64,000 bases of DNA from Ruegeria atlantica (GTDB lineage: Bacteria; Pseudomonadota; Alphaproteobacteria; Rhodobacterales; Rhodobacteraceae). Of this stretch, positions 42,881 through 51,494 are shown one piece after another (within the stretch, counting starts at the first letter, position 1; every line of letters begins with the position of its first letter). A program made the translations under genes and the position numbers. The stretch covers positions 1 to 64,000 of the forward strand of contig NZ_WQFE01000005.1 of NCBI RefSeq assembly GCF_013033965.1. The letters are read 5' to 3'. A model generated the notes under the pieces. The model was not told the DNA's origin. It saw only the letters and a list, made by a program, of their open reading frames with translations, and ran no database searches.

Positions 42881-45405
42881 GCCTTCGGCTGGCCGGTCGA
42901 CTGGCTCGCCGTGAACTTCGCGGTGGTTTGCGTGGGTTTCGCGTCTTTCTGGCGTGTCTTGCGCTGGGTGTCGCAGCGATTGCTGCCGTTGGGTCCGTAC
43001 GCCACGCGATCCAGGCTGGCTTGGCCGAGGAAGGCGCTGCCCTGTTGGGTGGGGATGCGCAGCTGGAGTTCACTTACCGGTTCGCAACTTATGACGAACG
43101 CGCGTGGATGGATCAGACGGGGACAGGTGTGTCCGAAGTGGTCGATTTCCGGTCGATGGCTGTTGTCGATCAGGGCCAGGATACGCAGCGCGCGCTTACT
43201 CAGGTCAAATCGGTCGATGACACTTATCCTTTGTTGGGGTCTCCTGTTCTTGAGCCTGCGATGCCCTTGTCGGAAGCTTTTGGGACGTATCAGGGTCTTC
43301 CCGGCGCAGTCATGGATCCATCACTGATTGATCGACTGGGTCTTTCCATCGGAGATCGCTTTGCACTGGGGACGCAGCAATTCACTCTGACGGCCGCCCT
43401 GATCCATGAACCAGACGGGGCCGCCGATGGCTTTGGTCTGGGCCCACGCACGTTGGTGCGGACCGAAGACCTGCAAAAGTCCGGCCTCTTGGCTCCGGGA
43501 ACACTGTTTTCAACCAAGTACCGCCTGACCCTGCCAAAGGGCACAAATCTGCAAACCCTGTCGGCAGAAGCCCGTCAGAGTTTTGAGGGTACGGGCATGC
43601 GATGGACCGACGCACGCAACGGTGCGCCCGGAATTGCCGAATTCGTCGGACGGCTCAGCGCATTTCTGGTTCTGGTCGGGTTATCGGGTCTTGCGGTCGG
43701 CGGCATCGGGGTTTCGGCGGCTGTGCGTGCCTATCTGTCCCAAAAGACCGAAACCATCGCGACACTGCGCACCCTCGGCGCCGACAAGGCCACGATATTC
43801 CAAACCTACATGATTCAGATCGGAGTTCTGTCGGGGATTGGTATCTTGCTTGGTGTCGTCTTGGGCGGTCTGCTGCCTCTGCTCCTGGCCCCAGTGATTG
43901 AAGCCAGCCTACCAGTTCCCGCGGTTTTCTCGATTTATCCGGCCCCGCTTGCCGAAGCGGCTCTGTACGGCATACTGACAGCCTTCCTGTTCACGCTCTG
44001 GCCCCTTGCCCGCACCGAGGACGTCCGCGCGGCGACCCTGTTTCGCGACGCCCTGACCTCTGCCCGGGCACTTCCACGAGGTGCACATCTAATTGCAACC
44101 GGCATCGGCGTTGCGCTGCTGATCGCATCCGCCGCTTGGTTCAGCGGATCGGCACGCCTGACGTTTTGGACCGCCGGAGGATTGGTGGGCGCTTTGCTGT
44201 TGCTTGCCGTAGCCGCATACGCGGTGCGTAGGTTGGCCCGGCTCAGCGCATCGTCTGCGCGCGGGCGACCAGCTTTTCGATGGGCCTTGTCGGCCATATC
44301 CGATCCACGCGAAGGCGCAGCATCCGTTGTGCTGTCTCTAGGCCTTGGACTTTCGGTTTTGGCTGCCGTGGGGCAAATCGACGGCACCTTGCGCAATGCA
44401 ATTTCCGGGAACCTGCCGGATGTCGCCCCGTCCTATTTCTTCGTCGATATCCAGAAAGACCAGATGCCCGGATTCAATGACCGGCTGACCTCGGACCCCG
44501 CCGTGAGCCGGATCGAAAGCGCGCCGATGCTGCGTGGGATCATCACGCAGATCAACGGCAAACCCGCCCGCGAAGTGGCAGGCGATCATTGGGTTTTGGA
44601 TGGCGACCGCGGCGTAACTTATTCCGCGCAGCCGCCAGGTAATGCACGTATCACTTCCGGCAAATGGTGGTCCGAAGACTATACCGGTATGCCGCAGGTC
44701 AGCTTTGCCGCCGAAGAGGCAGAAGAAATGGGCCTGAAACTGGGTGACCACCTGACCGTGAACATTTTGGGACGAGACATTACTGCAGAACTCACCTCGA
44801 CACGCGAGGTCGATTTCTCAAATGCCGGTATGGGCTTTATCATGTCCATGAATCCCTCGTCCCTTGCGGGTGCCCCACACAGTTTTATCGCGACGGTCTA
44901 CGCCGACGAACAGGCTGAAACGGCAATTCTGCGGGATTTGGCCGGGAAGTTCCCCAACATAACCGCGATCCGGGTTCGCGATGCGATCGACCGTGTCTCG
45001 GGCCTGTTGGCAGGCATCGCAGCGGCCACGTCTTATGGCGCTGGGATTTCTCTGCTAACCGGGTTTTTGGTACTCATTGGGGCCGCTGCCGCCGGAGAAC
45101 CTGCCCGCCGATATGAAGCCGCAATCCTCAAGACACTTGGTGCGGACCGGCGACGTATCCTGTATAGCTTTGCCCTGCGCGCGGTGCTGTTGGGTGCCGC
45201 CGCAGGCAGTGTAGCCCTGTTGACCGGTATTCTGGGCGGATGGGCGGTTGCCACCTATATTTTTGACACGAAGTTCTCAGTGATCTGGCCGTCCGCTATC
45301 GGCATTGTTCTGGCGGGCGTCATCGTAACGCTTGGCGCAGGGCTTCTGTTCGCCTTGCGCCCCTTGGCCGTTCGCCCGGCCGGCATCCTGCGCGCCAGCG
45401 ATTAA
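42877..45405 (+). CDS. ybbP: ABC transporter permease (YbbP, FtsX-like)
   Basis: The 842-residue protein has a single N-terminal helix, a large periplasmic domain, three helices near 255-380, an internal second set of helices around 395-450, another periplasmic domain, and three C-terminal helices, as in YbbP with duplicated FtsX units. The FtsX segment QKTETIATLRTLGADKATIF and its later counterpart YEAAILKTLGADRRRILYSF are clear repeats. Partner of the YbbA ATPase; proposed to extract or move envelope lipids or proteins. It overlaps the convergent nsrR-like gene by four bases. Confidence 0.9.
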   Translation: MSLRLAGRLARRELRGGLRGFRVFLACLALGVAAIAAVGSVRHAIQAGLAEEGAALLGGDAQLEFTYRFATYDERAWMDQTGTGVSEVVDFRSMAVVDQGQDTQRALTQVKSVDDTYPLLGSPVLEPAMPLSEAFGTYQGLPGAVMDPSLIDRLGLSIGDRFALGTQQFTLTAALIHEPDGAADGFGLGPRTLVRTEDLQKSGLLAPGTLFSTKYRLTLPKGTNLQTLSAEARQSFEGTGMRWTDARNGAPGIAEFVGRLSAFLVLVGLSGLAVGGIGVSAAVRAYLSQKTETIATLRTLGADKATIFQTYMIQIGVLSGIGILLGVVLGGLLPLLLAPVIEASLPVPAVFSIYPAPLAEAALYGILTAFLFTLWPLARTEDVRAATLFRDALTSARALPRGAHLIATGIGVALLIASAAWFSGSARLTFWTAGGLVGALLLLAVAAYAVRRLARLSASSARGRPAFRWALSAISDPREGAASVVLSLGLGLSVLAAVGQIDGTLRNAISGNLPDVAPSYFFVDIQKDQMPGFNDRLTSDPAVSRIESAPMLRGIITQINGKPAREVAGDHWVLDGDRGVTYSAQPPGNARITSGKWWSEDYTGMPQVSFAAEEAEEMGLKLGDHLTVNILGRDITAELTSTREVDFSNAGMGFIMSMNPSSLAGAPHSFIATVYADEQAETAILRDLAGKFPNITAIRVRDAIDRVSGLLAGIAAATSYGAGISLLTGFLVLIGAAAAGEPARRYEAAILKTLGADRRRILYSFALRAVLLGAAAGSVALLTGILGGWAVATYIFDTKFSVIWPSAIGIVLAGVIVTLGAGLLFALRPLAVRPAGILRASD

Positions 45406-45854
45406 GCCACCCGAGCGCAGGCGACAGGTTGTAGGATTTGCAACAGGTGATCGTTGTTGCACACAAGGGCGTCCAACGTAATGTCATCTAATGAGGCATA
45501 GAAAACCTCTGCCGCATCCTGCAATGCCACGCGCAATCGACATGCATCGGTCAACGGACATGTATTGTCGGAATCCGCAAAGCATTCGGCCAGTGGCAAA
45601 TTGCCCTCTACATGGCGAAATACAGAGCCGATACGGATCTGATCGGCCGGTCTGGCCAATGTCATACCACCGTTGCGCCCGCGCTGAGTGCTGAGATAAT
45701 CCAACTGACTAAGCTGATTGATCACCTGCGCCAGATGGTTTTCCGAGATGTTGCACACACCGGCAATCTCGGATTTTGTCACCAACCTGTCCTGATGCGC
45801 CGCACAATACATCAACAGGCGCACCGCAATATTCGTCCGTTTGGTAATCCGCAT
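45402..45854 (-). CDS. nsrR: Rrf2-family, NsrR-like iron-sulfur regulator
   Basis: The 150-residue protein has an Rrf2 winged helix (MRITKRTNIAVRLLMYCA, KSEIAGVCNISENHLAQVINQL). A three-Cys cluster site (Cys91, Cys99, Cys105 in ECFADSDNTCPLTDAC) follows, close in position to the NsrR cluster. NsrR senses nitric oxide through its Fe-S cluster and represses NO-detoxification genes. GGGAGG lies five bases before the ATG. An NsrR-like operator and an FNR-like site lie just upstream, which suits autoregulation. The Cys spacing differs slightly from E. coli NsrR, so a related Rrf2 role is possible. Confidence 0.85.
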   Translation of the reverse strand: MRITKRTNIAVRLLMYCAAHQDRLVTKSEIAGVCNISENHLAQVINQLSQLDYLSTQRGRNGGMTLARPADQIRIGSVFRHVEGNLPLAECFADSDNTCPLTDACRLRVALQDAAEVFYASLDDITLDALVCNNDHLLQILQPVACARVA

Positions 45855-45872
45855 AGGGGCCTCCCTAAAATC

Positions 45873-45895
45873 AAGATGCAGACTTATTGCATGTC
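45873..45895. promoter_or_regulatory. NsrR-like operator upstream of nsrR
   Basis: AAGATGCA-N7-TGCATGTC has the 8-3-1-3-8 architecture of the NsrR consensus (AAGATGYATTT-N-AAATRCATCTT), with full agreement in the left half and two mismatches in the right. It lies 19 bases before the nsrR start, compatible with autorepression. Confidence 0.55.
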
Positions 45896-45910
45896 CGGCA
45901 AAAAAGCGGT

Positions 45911-45924
45911 TTGACATACATCAA
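45911..45924. promoter_or_regulatory. FNR-like box in the nsrR divergent promoter
   Basis: TTGAC-ATAC-ATCAA matches TTGAT-N4-ATCAA at nine of ten positions. Its centre is about 63 bases from the nsrR start and about 32 bases from the divergent gene's start. The former distance is closer to what is usual for activation. Confidence 0.5.
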
Positions 45925-45949
45925 TCGTCAGGAAAGGAACCAGCGGCGA

Positions 45950-46519
45950 ATGGCGGACCCCTATTTCTTTGGCTACGGCAGCCTCGTGAACCTGTCGACG
46001 CATGACTTCCCCGATCCGCGGCCTGCCCGGTTGAGCGGCTGGCGGCGCGCATGGAGGCACACAGACCTGCGCCCGGTTGCCTTTCTGACAGCCGTTCCGG
46101 ATCCCGCTTCCGAAATCGAGGGCATGATTGCACATGTACCGAAGAACGATTGGGCCGCGCTGGATGAACGGGAGTGGGCCTACGACCGAGTATCTGCGAC
46201 ACAATCGGTCACACATCCCTTAACGCACGAGGTCGAGATTGCCGTCTACACTGTGCCGCAGGACCGACACAACGCACCAAGCAATCATCACCCTCTGCTA
46301 TTAAGTTACATTGATGTGGTCGTGCAGGGATACTTGCGCGCGTTTGGCGAAGACGGTGCAGATCGTTTCTTTGCCACCACCGATGGATGGGAAGCCCCGA
46401 TCCTGAACGACCGAGCCGAACCGAGATACCCGCGCCACCAGAAACTAAAATCGATTGAGACGGAATTCGTCGATGACCGTCTCAGCCGCATCTCTGCCCG
46501 AATTGTGCAGAACGCATAG
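45950..46519 (+). CDS. Gamma-glutamylcyclotransferase-like protein
   Basis: A 189-residue protein with the GGCT/ChaC-type fold: FFGYGSLVNLSTHDFPDPR (the YGSL substrate loop) and PARLSGWRRAWRH. The acidic residue in LDEREWAYDRV is where the catalytic Glu of this superfamily sits. Probably a cytoplasmic gamma-glutamyl-amine or glutathione-related cyclotransferase. It is divergent from nsrR and followed by a strong bidirectional terminator. Confidence 0.75.
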   Translation: MADPYFFGYGSLVNLSTHDFPDPRPARLSGWRRAWRHTDLRPVAFLTAVPDPASEIEGMIAHVPKNDWAALDEREWAYDRVSATQSVTHPLTHEVEIAVYTVPQDRHNAPSNHHPLLLSYIDVVVQGYLRAFGEDGADRFFATTDGWEAPILNDRAEPRYPRHQKLKSIETEFVDDRLSRISARIVQNA

Positions 46520-46520
46520 A

Positions 46521-46550
46521 AAAAGGCGGGATCAAGTGACCCCGCCTTTT
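46521..46550. terminator. Bidirectional terminator between the GGCT-like gene and gltX
   Basis: AAAAGGCGGG (46521-46530) pairs with CCCGCCTTTT (46541-46550) around a ten-base loop. The arms end in A- and U-tracts on both strands, so it can serve both convergent genes. Confidence 0.85.
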
Positions 46551-46570
46551 GTCAGTCTATCTAAACACGC

Positions 46571-47896
46571 TCAGGCTTTTGCGCGGATCACCTGCAGCAA
46601 CGGCAGCAGAGCGGCCATCTCAGGACCACGCTCCATGCCAGTCAGCGCCTTGCGCAAAGGCATGAACAGGCCTTTGCCTTTACGGCCAGTCGCCTCTTTC
46701 ACCGCGCTGGTCCATTTACCCCAGGTTTCACCGTCGAACGGCCCCTCGGGCAACAAGGCTATGGCCTCGGCGATAAAGTCACGATCCTCATCCGCGATCA
46801 GCGGTTCTGCCCCGTCGCGGCACAGCTCCCACCAGCCCTTGAGATCAGCCAGAGTGGTGATGTTCTCGCGCGCCATTGCCCAGAACGGTTCGGCCAGTTC
46901 CGCCGGAACGCCTGCGTCGGCTACCGCCTCGGCAACATCGGTCAACGGCAGCGACTGCAAGTGCTTTGCCGTCAGAGGGAAAAGGTCCTGAACGTCAAAC
47001 TTCGTCGGCGCCGCACCAAACCGGTTCACATCGAACCCTTCGATCAGCTCAGCCATGTCAGACCGCAGCTCAACCGGATCGGACGAACCCAGACGCGCCA
47101 TCAGGCTCAGCAGTGCCATGGGCTGCACGCCTTGCTCACGCAGATCGCGCAAGGCAAGTGTGCCCAGACGTTTGGACAACGCCTCACCCTGGGGGCCGGT
47201 CAACAGTGAATGGTGCGCAAAACGCGGGCAATTCCCGCCCAGCGCCTTGATGATCTGAATCTGAGTAGCGGTGTTCGTCACGTGGTCCGAGCCGCGCACC
47301 ACATCGGTCACGCCCATCTCGGTATCGTCGACCACCGACGCTATCGTATAAAGAACCTGACCATCACCGCGGATCAGCACAGGGTCAGACACCGATGCCG
47401 CATCGATAGAGATATCGCCCAGAATGCCGTCATTCCACTCAATCCGCTCATGATCCAGCTTGAACCGCCAGACGCCGTTGCCGCGTTCGGCGCGCAGCGC
47501 TTCTTTTTCAGCATCGCTGAGGTTCAGCGCGGCGCGATCATAGACCGGCGGCTTGCCCATGTTCAGTTGCTTCTTGCGCTTGAGATCCAGCTCGGTGGGC
47601 GTCTCGAACGCTTCATAGAACCGGCCCATCTCGCGCAGCTTGTCAGCGGCTTCAGCATAGCGATCCAGGCGCTCCGACTGGCGTTCGACCTTGTCCCAGT
47701 GCAGGCCCAGCCATTCCATATCCTGCTTGATTGCATCGACATATTCTTCTTTCGACCGCTCAGGGTCGGTGTCGTCGATGCGCAGGATGAACGTGCCGCC
47801 AGCCTTGCGGGCGATCAGGTAGTTCATCAGGGCGGTGCGCAGGTTGCCCACATGGATGTAACCGGTGGGCGACGGGGCAAAACGGGTGGTGGTCAT
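46571..47896 (-). CDS. gltX: Glutamyl-tRNA synthetase
   Basis: Class I GluRS, 441 residues. The HIGH-type motif is SPTGYIHVGN and the KMSKS-type motif is EALSKRLG. Segments such as LRIDDTDPERSKEEY and VIRGSDHVTNTATQIQII (in DVVRGSDHVTNTATQIQI) are typical. Many alphaproteobacteria have two gltX genes; this one, with ALSKRLG and a short catalytic core, could be the one serving tRNA-Gln mischarging, but that cannot be settled here. Charges tRNA-Glu with glutamate. Confidence 0.93.
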   Translation of the reverse strand: MTTTRFAPSPTGYIHVGNLRTALMNYLIARKAGGTFILRIDDTDPERSKEEYVDAIKQDMEWLGLHWDKVERQSERLDRYAEAADKLREMGRFYEAFETPTELDLKRKKQLNMGKPPVYDRAALNLSDAEKEALRAERGNGVWRFKLDHERIEWNDGILGDISIDAASVSDPVLIRGDGQVLYTIASVVDDTEMGVTDVVRGSDHVTNTATQIQIIKALGGNCPRFAHHSLLTGPQGEALSKRLGTLALRDLREQGVQPMALLSLMARLGSSDPVELRSDMAELIEGFDVNRFGAAPTKFDVQDLFPLTAKHLQSLPLTDVAEAVADAGVPAELAEPFWAMARENITTLADLKGWWELCRDGAEPLIADEDRDFIAEAIALLPEGPFDGETWGKWTSAVKEATGRKGKGLFMPLRKALTGMERGPEMAALLPLLQVIRAKA

Positions 47897-47955
47897 GGAG
47901 TTCTCCTGTTGGCGCGGCTCATGTCACAGGATTAGCCAATTGTCCAGCAGACGCG

Positions 47956-48390
47956 TCAGGTTGGTTTCACAGCCCAGTGCCGGTTCAAGTCCGCAAGCCC
48001 GGCACGGATCAGTTCGGACAGAACGTCCGTATCGATATCGGCCAGCTTGTTCACGTAAAGACAGGATTTACCCAGCTTGTGCTTACCCAACCGGGACAGG
48101 ATGCCGCCAAAATCCGTGTAACCTGGCATGATGTAAATCGACAGTGCGGCCTTGCGAGGGGAAAACCCGGTTGCCAGGAAATCACCCTCACGCCCGGACT
48201 CGTAGCGGTAGTGGTATCGGCCGTAGCCCACGATCGACGGGCCCCACATGACTGGTTCAAACCCGGTCGTTTTCCGAAACAAGGCATCGAGCAACCGCGC
48301 ATCATCGGCTTTCTTGGCCGGTTGAACGGTTGCCAGGAAACTATCCACACTTTGCCCGGTGGGAACGGTTTTGTTTGCAGATCGCGCCAT
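47956..48390 (-). CDS. DUF1801-family protein
   Basis: A 144-residue YdhG-like DUF1801 protein: SVDSFLATVQPAKKADDARLLDALFRKTTG, then MWGPSIVGYGRYHYRYESGR and the C-terminal LGKSCLYVNKLADID. The fold is MmcQ/CyaY-like; the function is unknown. It lies divergent from the MBL hydrolase gene. Confidence 0.85.
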   Translation of the reverse strand: MARSANKTVPTGQSVDSFLATVQPAKKADDARLLDALFRKTTGFEPVMWGPSIVGYGRYHYRYESGREGDFLATGFSPRKAALSIYIMPGYTDFGGILSRLGKHKLGKSCLYVNKLADIDTDVLSELIRAGLADLNRHWAVKPT

Positions 48391-48505
48391 GAACAAAAAT
48401 TAACACGTAATGTTCAACCGCGCAGCCCATTTGAAAGGGTATAAACTGGCAAGAGACTCGTGCCGACCTAACTCACTTAATGGTGTCCTGACTGGGAGAA
48501 CGAAA

Positions 48506-49438
48506 ATGACAATCAAACTTACACGCCGCGCAGCGCTGGGAACCGCAGCCGCTTTGCCCTTTGCCGCAGCCGCGGCACCGGTTCTGGCAGCCGGAGCCGA
48601 GACCAAGGCAAACTCGACCATCGCCAGATCTTTTTCTTTGGGTGATTTCACCGTAACGGCGCTGCTGGATGGCAGCCTGCCCCGCGACGGGGCACAGGAA
48701 ATTTTCGGTGGTGGCGCTTCGGATGAAGACTTCGCGAAAGTCTCAGCAGACAACTTCATCTCGCCAGATGTCGCGCAGTTCTTCTTTACGCCAACTCTGG
48801 TCAACACCGGATCTGAGCTGGTTTTGTTCGACACCGGACTGGGACAAGGCGGTATTCAGGCAGCACTGGATGATGCAGGTGTTACCCCGGACCAGATCAA
48901 TGTGGTCGTCATCACCCATATGCATCCGGACCATATCGGCGGAATGACCACCAATGACGCGCCAACCTTCCCGAACGCACGCTATGTCACCGCATCACCG
49001 GAATACGATTTCTGGGCCGCGCAGGACGCAGGCAATCGCGTAGGCGATCTGGTCGCAGCAAAGGTGACACCTTTGGCCGAGAAAATGACCTTTGTTGAAA
49101 ACGGCGGCGAAGTCGCGTCGGGCATCACCGCTGTTGCAGCATATGGGCATACGCCCGGCCATACTGTCTATCATCTAGAGAGCAACGGGCAGCGTCTGGT
49201 TCTGACCGCCGATCTGGCCAACCACTATGTCTGGTCCTTTGCCCATCCGGAATGGGAAGTCCGTTTTGACATGGACAAAGCTGCCGCCACTGCATCGCGG
49301 CGCGACGTACTGGGCATGCTGGCGGCCGACAAAGTCCCGATGATCGGCTATCACATGCCATTCCCGGCGGCTGGATTTGTTGAACCCCGTGGCGATGGGT
49401 TCCGCTTTGTGCCGGTCAGCTATCAGATGATGGGGTAG
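48506..49438 (+). CDS. Tat-exported MBL-fold metallo-hydrolase
   Basis: The 310-residue protein has a twin-arginine-like signal (TRRAALGTAAALPFAAAAAP) and a metallo-beta-lactamase fold with the dinuclear zinc motif THMHPDHIGG. A second His lies in AAYGHTPGHTVYHL, the Asp in VLTADLANH, and the last His in MIGYHMPFPAAG. It resembles the methyl parathion hydrolase/lactonase-like group, so an organophosphate- or lactone-hydrolysing activity is possible but unproven. GGGAGA precedes the ATG. It converges on an FAD oxidoreductase gene four bases away. Confidence 0.85.
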   Translation: MTIKLTRRAALGTAAALPFAAAAAPVLAAGAETKANSTIARSFSLGDFTVTALLDGSLPRDGAQEIFGGGASDEDFAKVSADNFISPDVAQFFFTPTLVNTGSELVLFDTGLGQGGIQAALDDAGVTPDQINVVVITHMHPDHIGGMTTNDAPTFPNARYVTASPEYDFWAAQDAGNRVGDLVAAKVTPLAEKMTFVENGGEVASGITAVAAYGHTPGHTVYHLESNGQRLVLTADLANHYVWSFAHPEWEVRFDMDKAAATASRRDVLGMLAADKVPMIGYHMPFPAAGFVEPRGDGFRFVPVSYQMMG

Positions 49439-49442
49439 TGCC

Positions 49443-50771
49443 CTAGTATCCCGGGTCCGGCCGCACCTTTGAACCATCCGTAAATCGGGACAGGCGAAAG
49501 GCGGCCGGATCAACGCATGGCGTGGTTTCACAAACCAGATCGGCCATCAAACGCCCTGCTCCGGGGCCTATACCAAATCCGTGGCCCGAGAATCCCGTGG
49601 CGATGAACATGCCCGGCATGGTATCAACTGAGGATATCACCGGAATGGCATCCGGCGTGACGTCGATCAATCCCGCCCAGCTTTGGACGATTTCTGCCTG
49701 ATTCAGTATCGGCAAGCCTTTGCGCGCACGCGCCCAAGCCCGCCGCAGGACCTTGGCCGACGGTTCCGGGTCCAGCACTCGGCAATGTTCGAATGGTGTG
49801 ACATCGGTATGCAGCCACGATCGGTCCTCGCCCGCCTCTGCCGCCCAGCGCTTGGACAGCCTGAACCGCAGGGATCGCCATTCCTGCCGGAACGCTGGTA
49901 CAAATTGCATCGCGAGTCGGAAACTGTCTGGAACAATATCCACCGTATTCTCATGGCCAGACGCAACGGTATAGCCGCCATCGGCCCGTTTTCGCATCGC
50001 AAACTCATCTGACCAAAATGCGGTTTCCGGACCATCCACCGGGGAAGTGCGAAATACCGTGTTGAGAACCTTGAGCTGTGGCAAATCAATGCCCGTATTT
50101 CCGGCAAACAGACGCGACCATGCGCCTCCGGCCAGAACCACCCGTGCGCACGCTACCCGCCCACGTTCGGTAAACACACCAGAGACATGACCGTTTTCAA
50201 AGTCAACGCTGCGTACAGCGCAGTTGGTCATCAGACACGCCCCCTTGTCGCGTGCCGCTTCGGCAATCGCGGGGGCGGCCCATTGCGGTTCCGCCCGCCC
50301 GTCTTGCGGCATGTGCAAAGCAACTTTCAGCCCACTTTGGTTTTCGGGCAACAAGGCGTCCAGTTCGGCACCCGAAACCATCTTTGCGCCGGTCTGCAGG
50401 CCTTCGACATGGCGCATCCAACGTTCGAGATTTGCATGATCGCGCGTCCCTGAGGCTCCAAAAAGGATCCCGGACCGCGAAAACCCGGTTTGGCGCCCGA
50501 TGCGTTGATCCAAATCCTGCCAAATCTGCTGTGCTTCCAACATAAGCGGGATTTCGCGAGGGTCCCGTAGCCCCAAACGCACCCACCCCCAGTTGCGCGA
50601 GCTTTGCTCACCGGCGATCTGGCCCTTTTCGCACAGCAAAACGGACGCGCCCCGCTCTGACAGCTCCAAGGCTGTAGCGGCCCCAATGATTCCTCCGCCT
50701 ATGACCACGACGTCGACGGACTTGGGCAGGTGCAGATCGGGTTCTACAGGGGTTGGTTTTGGACCGGGCAT
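49443..50771 (-). CDS. FAD-dependent oxidoreductase (DAO family)
   Basis: A 442-residue DAO-type enzyme. The N-terminal dinucleotide-binding motif is VVVIGGGIIGAATALELSERG, followed by SSRNWGWVRLGLRDPREIP. The C-terminal FAD-closing segment is GFSGHGFGIGPGAGRLMADL. Such enzymes oxidise amino acids, amines or sarcosine-like substrates; the specificity is unknown. The SSRNWGWV segment resembles gamma-glutamylputrescine oxidase-like members. Confidence 0.85.
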   Translation of the reverse strand: MPGPKPTPVEPDLHLPKSVDVVVIGGGIIGAATALELSERGASVLLCEKGQIAGEQSSRNWGWVRLGLRDPREIPLMLEAQQIWQDLDQRIGRQTGFSRSGILFGASGTRDHANLERWMRHVEGLQTGAKMVSGAELDALLPENQSGLKVALHMPQDGRAEPQWAAPAIAEAARDKGACLMTNCAVRSVDFENGHVSGVFTERGRVACARVVLAGGAWSRLFAGNTGIDLPQLKVLNTVFRTSPVDGPETAFWSDEFAMRKRADGGYTVASGHENTVDIVPDSFRLAMQFVPAFRQEWRSLRFRLSKRWAAEAGEDRSWLHTDVTPFEHCRVLDPEPSAKVLRRAWARARKGLPILNQAEIVQSWAGLIDVTPDAIPVISSVDTMPGMFIATGFSGHGFGIGPGAGRLMADLVCETTPCVDPAAFRLSRFTDGSKVRPDPGY

Positions 50772-50925
50772 CCGCCGCTCTTACTTCATTGCTCGGATCG
50801 CAATGAATGCGCGGTATCAGGCATTAGGCAACATGTCGCCTGACGCGCGGATCACAATTTTCAGAAGCTGTGATCAAAGTGCCAGAATGATCTCTGGCAC
50901 CGTGCATTCCAGTTGGCTCGGACCG

Positions 50926-51210
50926 TCAGGCAGCTCCGCAGAGTTCAGCCCATTTCTGACGCAATGTGGCCGCCAGACCGGCATCGTCGCCGGACGTTTC
51001 TTCTCCCACACTTTCCTGAGAAGTTAGTTCAGGCAGAAGCGAAGCGGCCACTGATTCCACAGGCACCGTTTCCTGCTCTGGCGGCATCTCGGCCCCCAAG
51101 AGTTCGGCGATGGCAGAATCGACCTGATCTTCGTCTAGCTCATGGCCTTTGGATTCCATCGAACGCCACGGAAGTGGCGAATGGAGTGGCCTATCGTATT
51201 GCTCACGCAT
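50926..51210 (-). CDS. Acidic hypothetical protein
   Basis: A 94-residue protein, acidic, with a basic start (REQYDRPLHSPLPWRSM), a Glu/Asp/Ser/Thr-rich middle and a C-terminal helix (AATLRQKWAELCGAA). The ATG is preceded by GGTG. No family recognised. The basic-then-acidic pattern and length suggest a small regulatory or partner protein; it lies between two larger genes without obvious coupling. Confidence 0.5.
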   Translation of the reverse strand: MREQYDRPLHSPLPWRSMESKGHELDEDQVDSAIAELLGAEMPPEQETVPVESVAASLLPELTSQESVGEETSGDDAGLAATLRQKWAELCGAA

Positions 51211-51494
51211 TTTCACACCAAATCGTTAACACAGACACCCAATCAATGATGCGTCACAAACAAATTTTGACCAGATAACCTGATCCAAATAGGAATGCGC
51301 CGCATCTGCCCCACTTGAGGCGGCAATTAAGCTAAAATGTGTCAGAAAAATGTCCTGACTTCAAGCGTGTTTACCCTTCACAGCCGAATCCAAGAAATCA
51401 CTGTCCTCAAGACGAGGACAATGGGAATCAATTCGCCGCCTGGTTGATTATTTGGAAACTCCTGAGACCCCGATCGAACGCGCGTGGCTACGAC
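51211..51494. other. Intergenic region between the acidic protein gene and nadE
   Basis: About 280 bases with no credible gene. The part next to the acidic protein gene is AT-richer and probably its promoter. I see no hairpin or palindrome of note. Confidence 0.4.
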
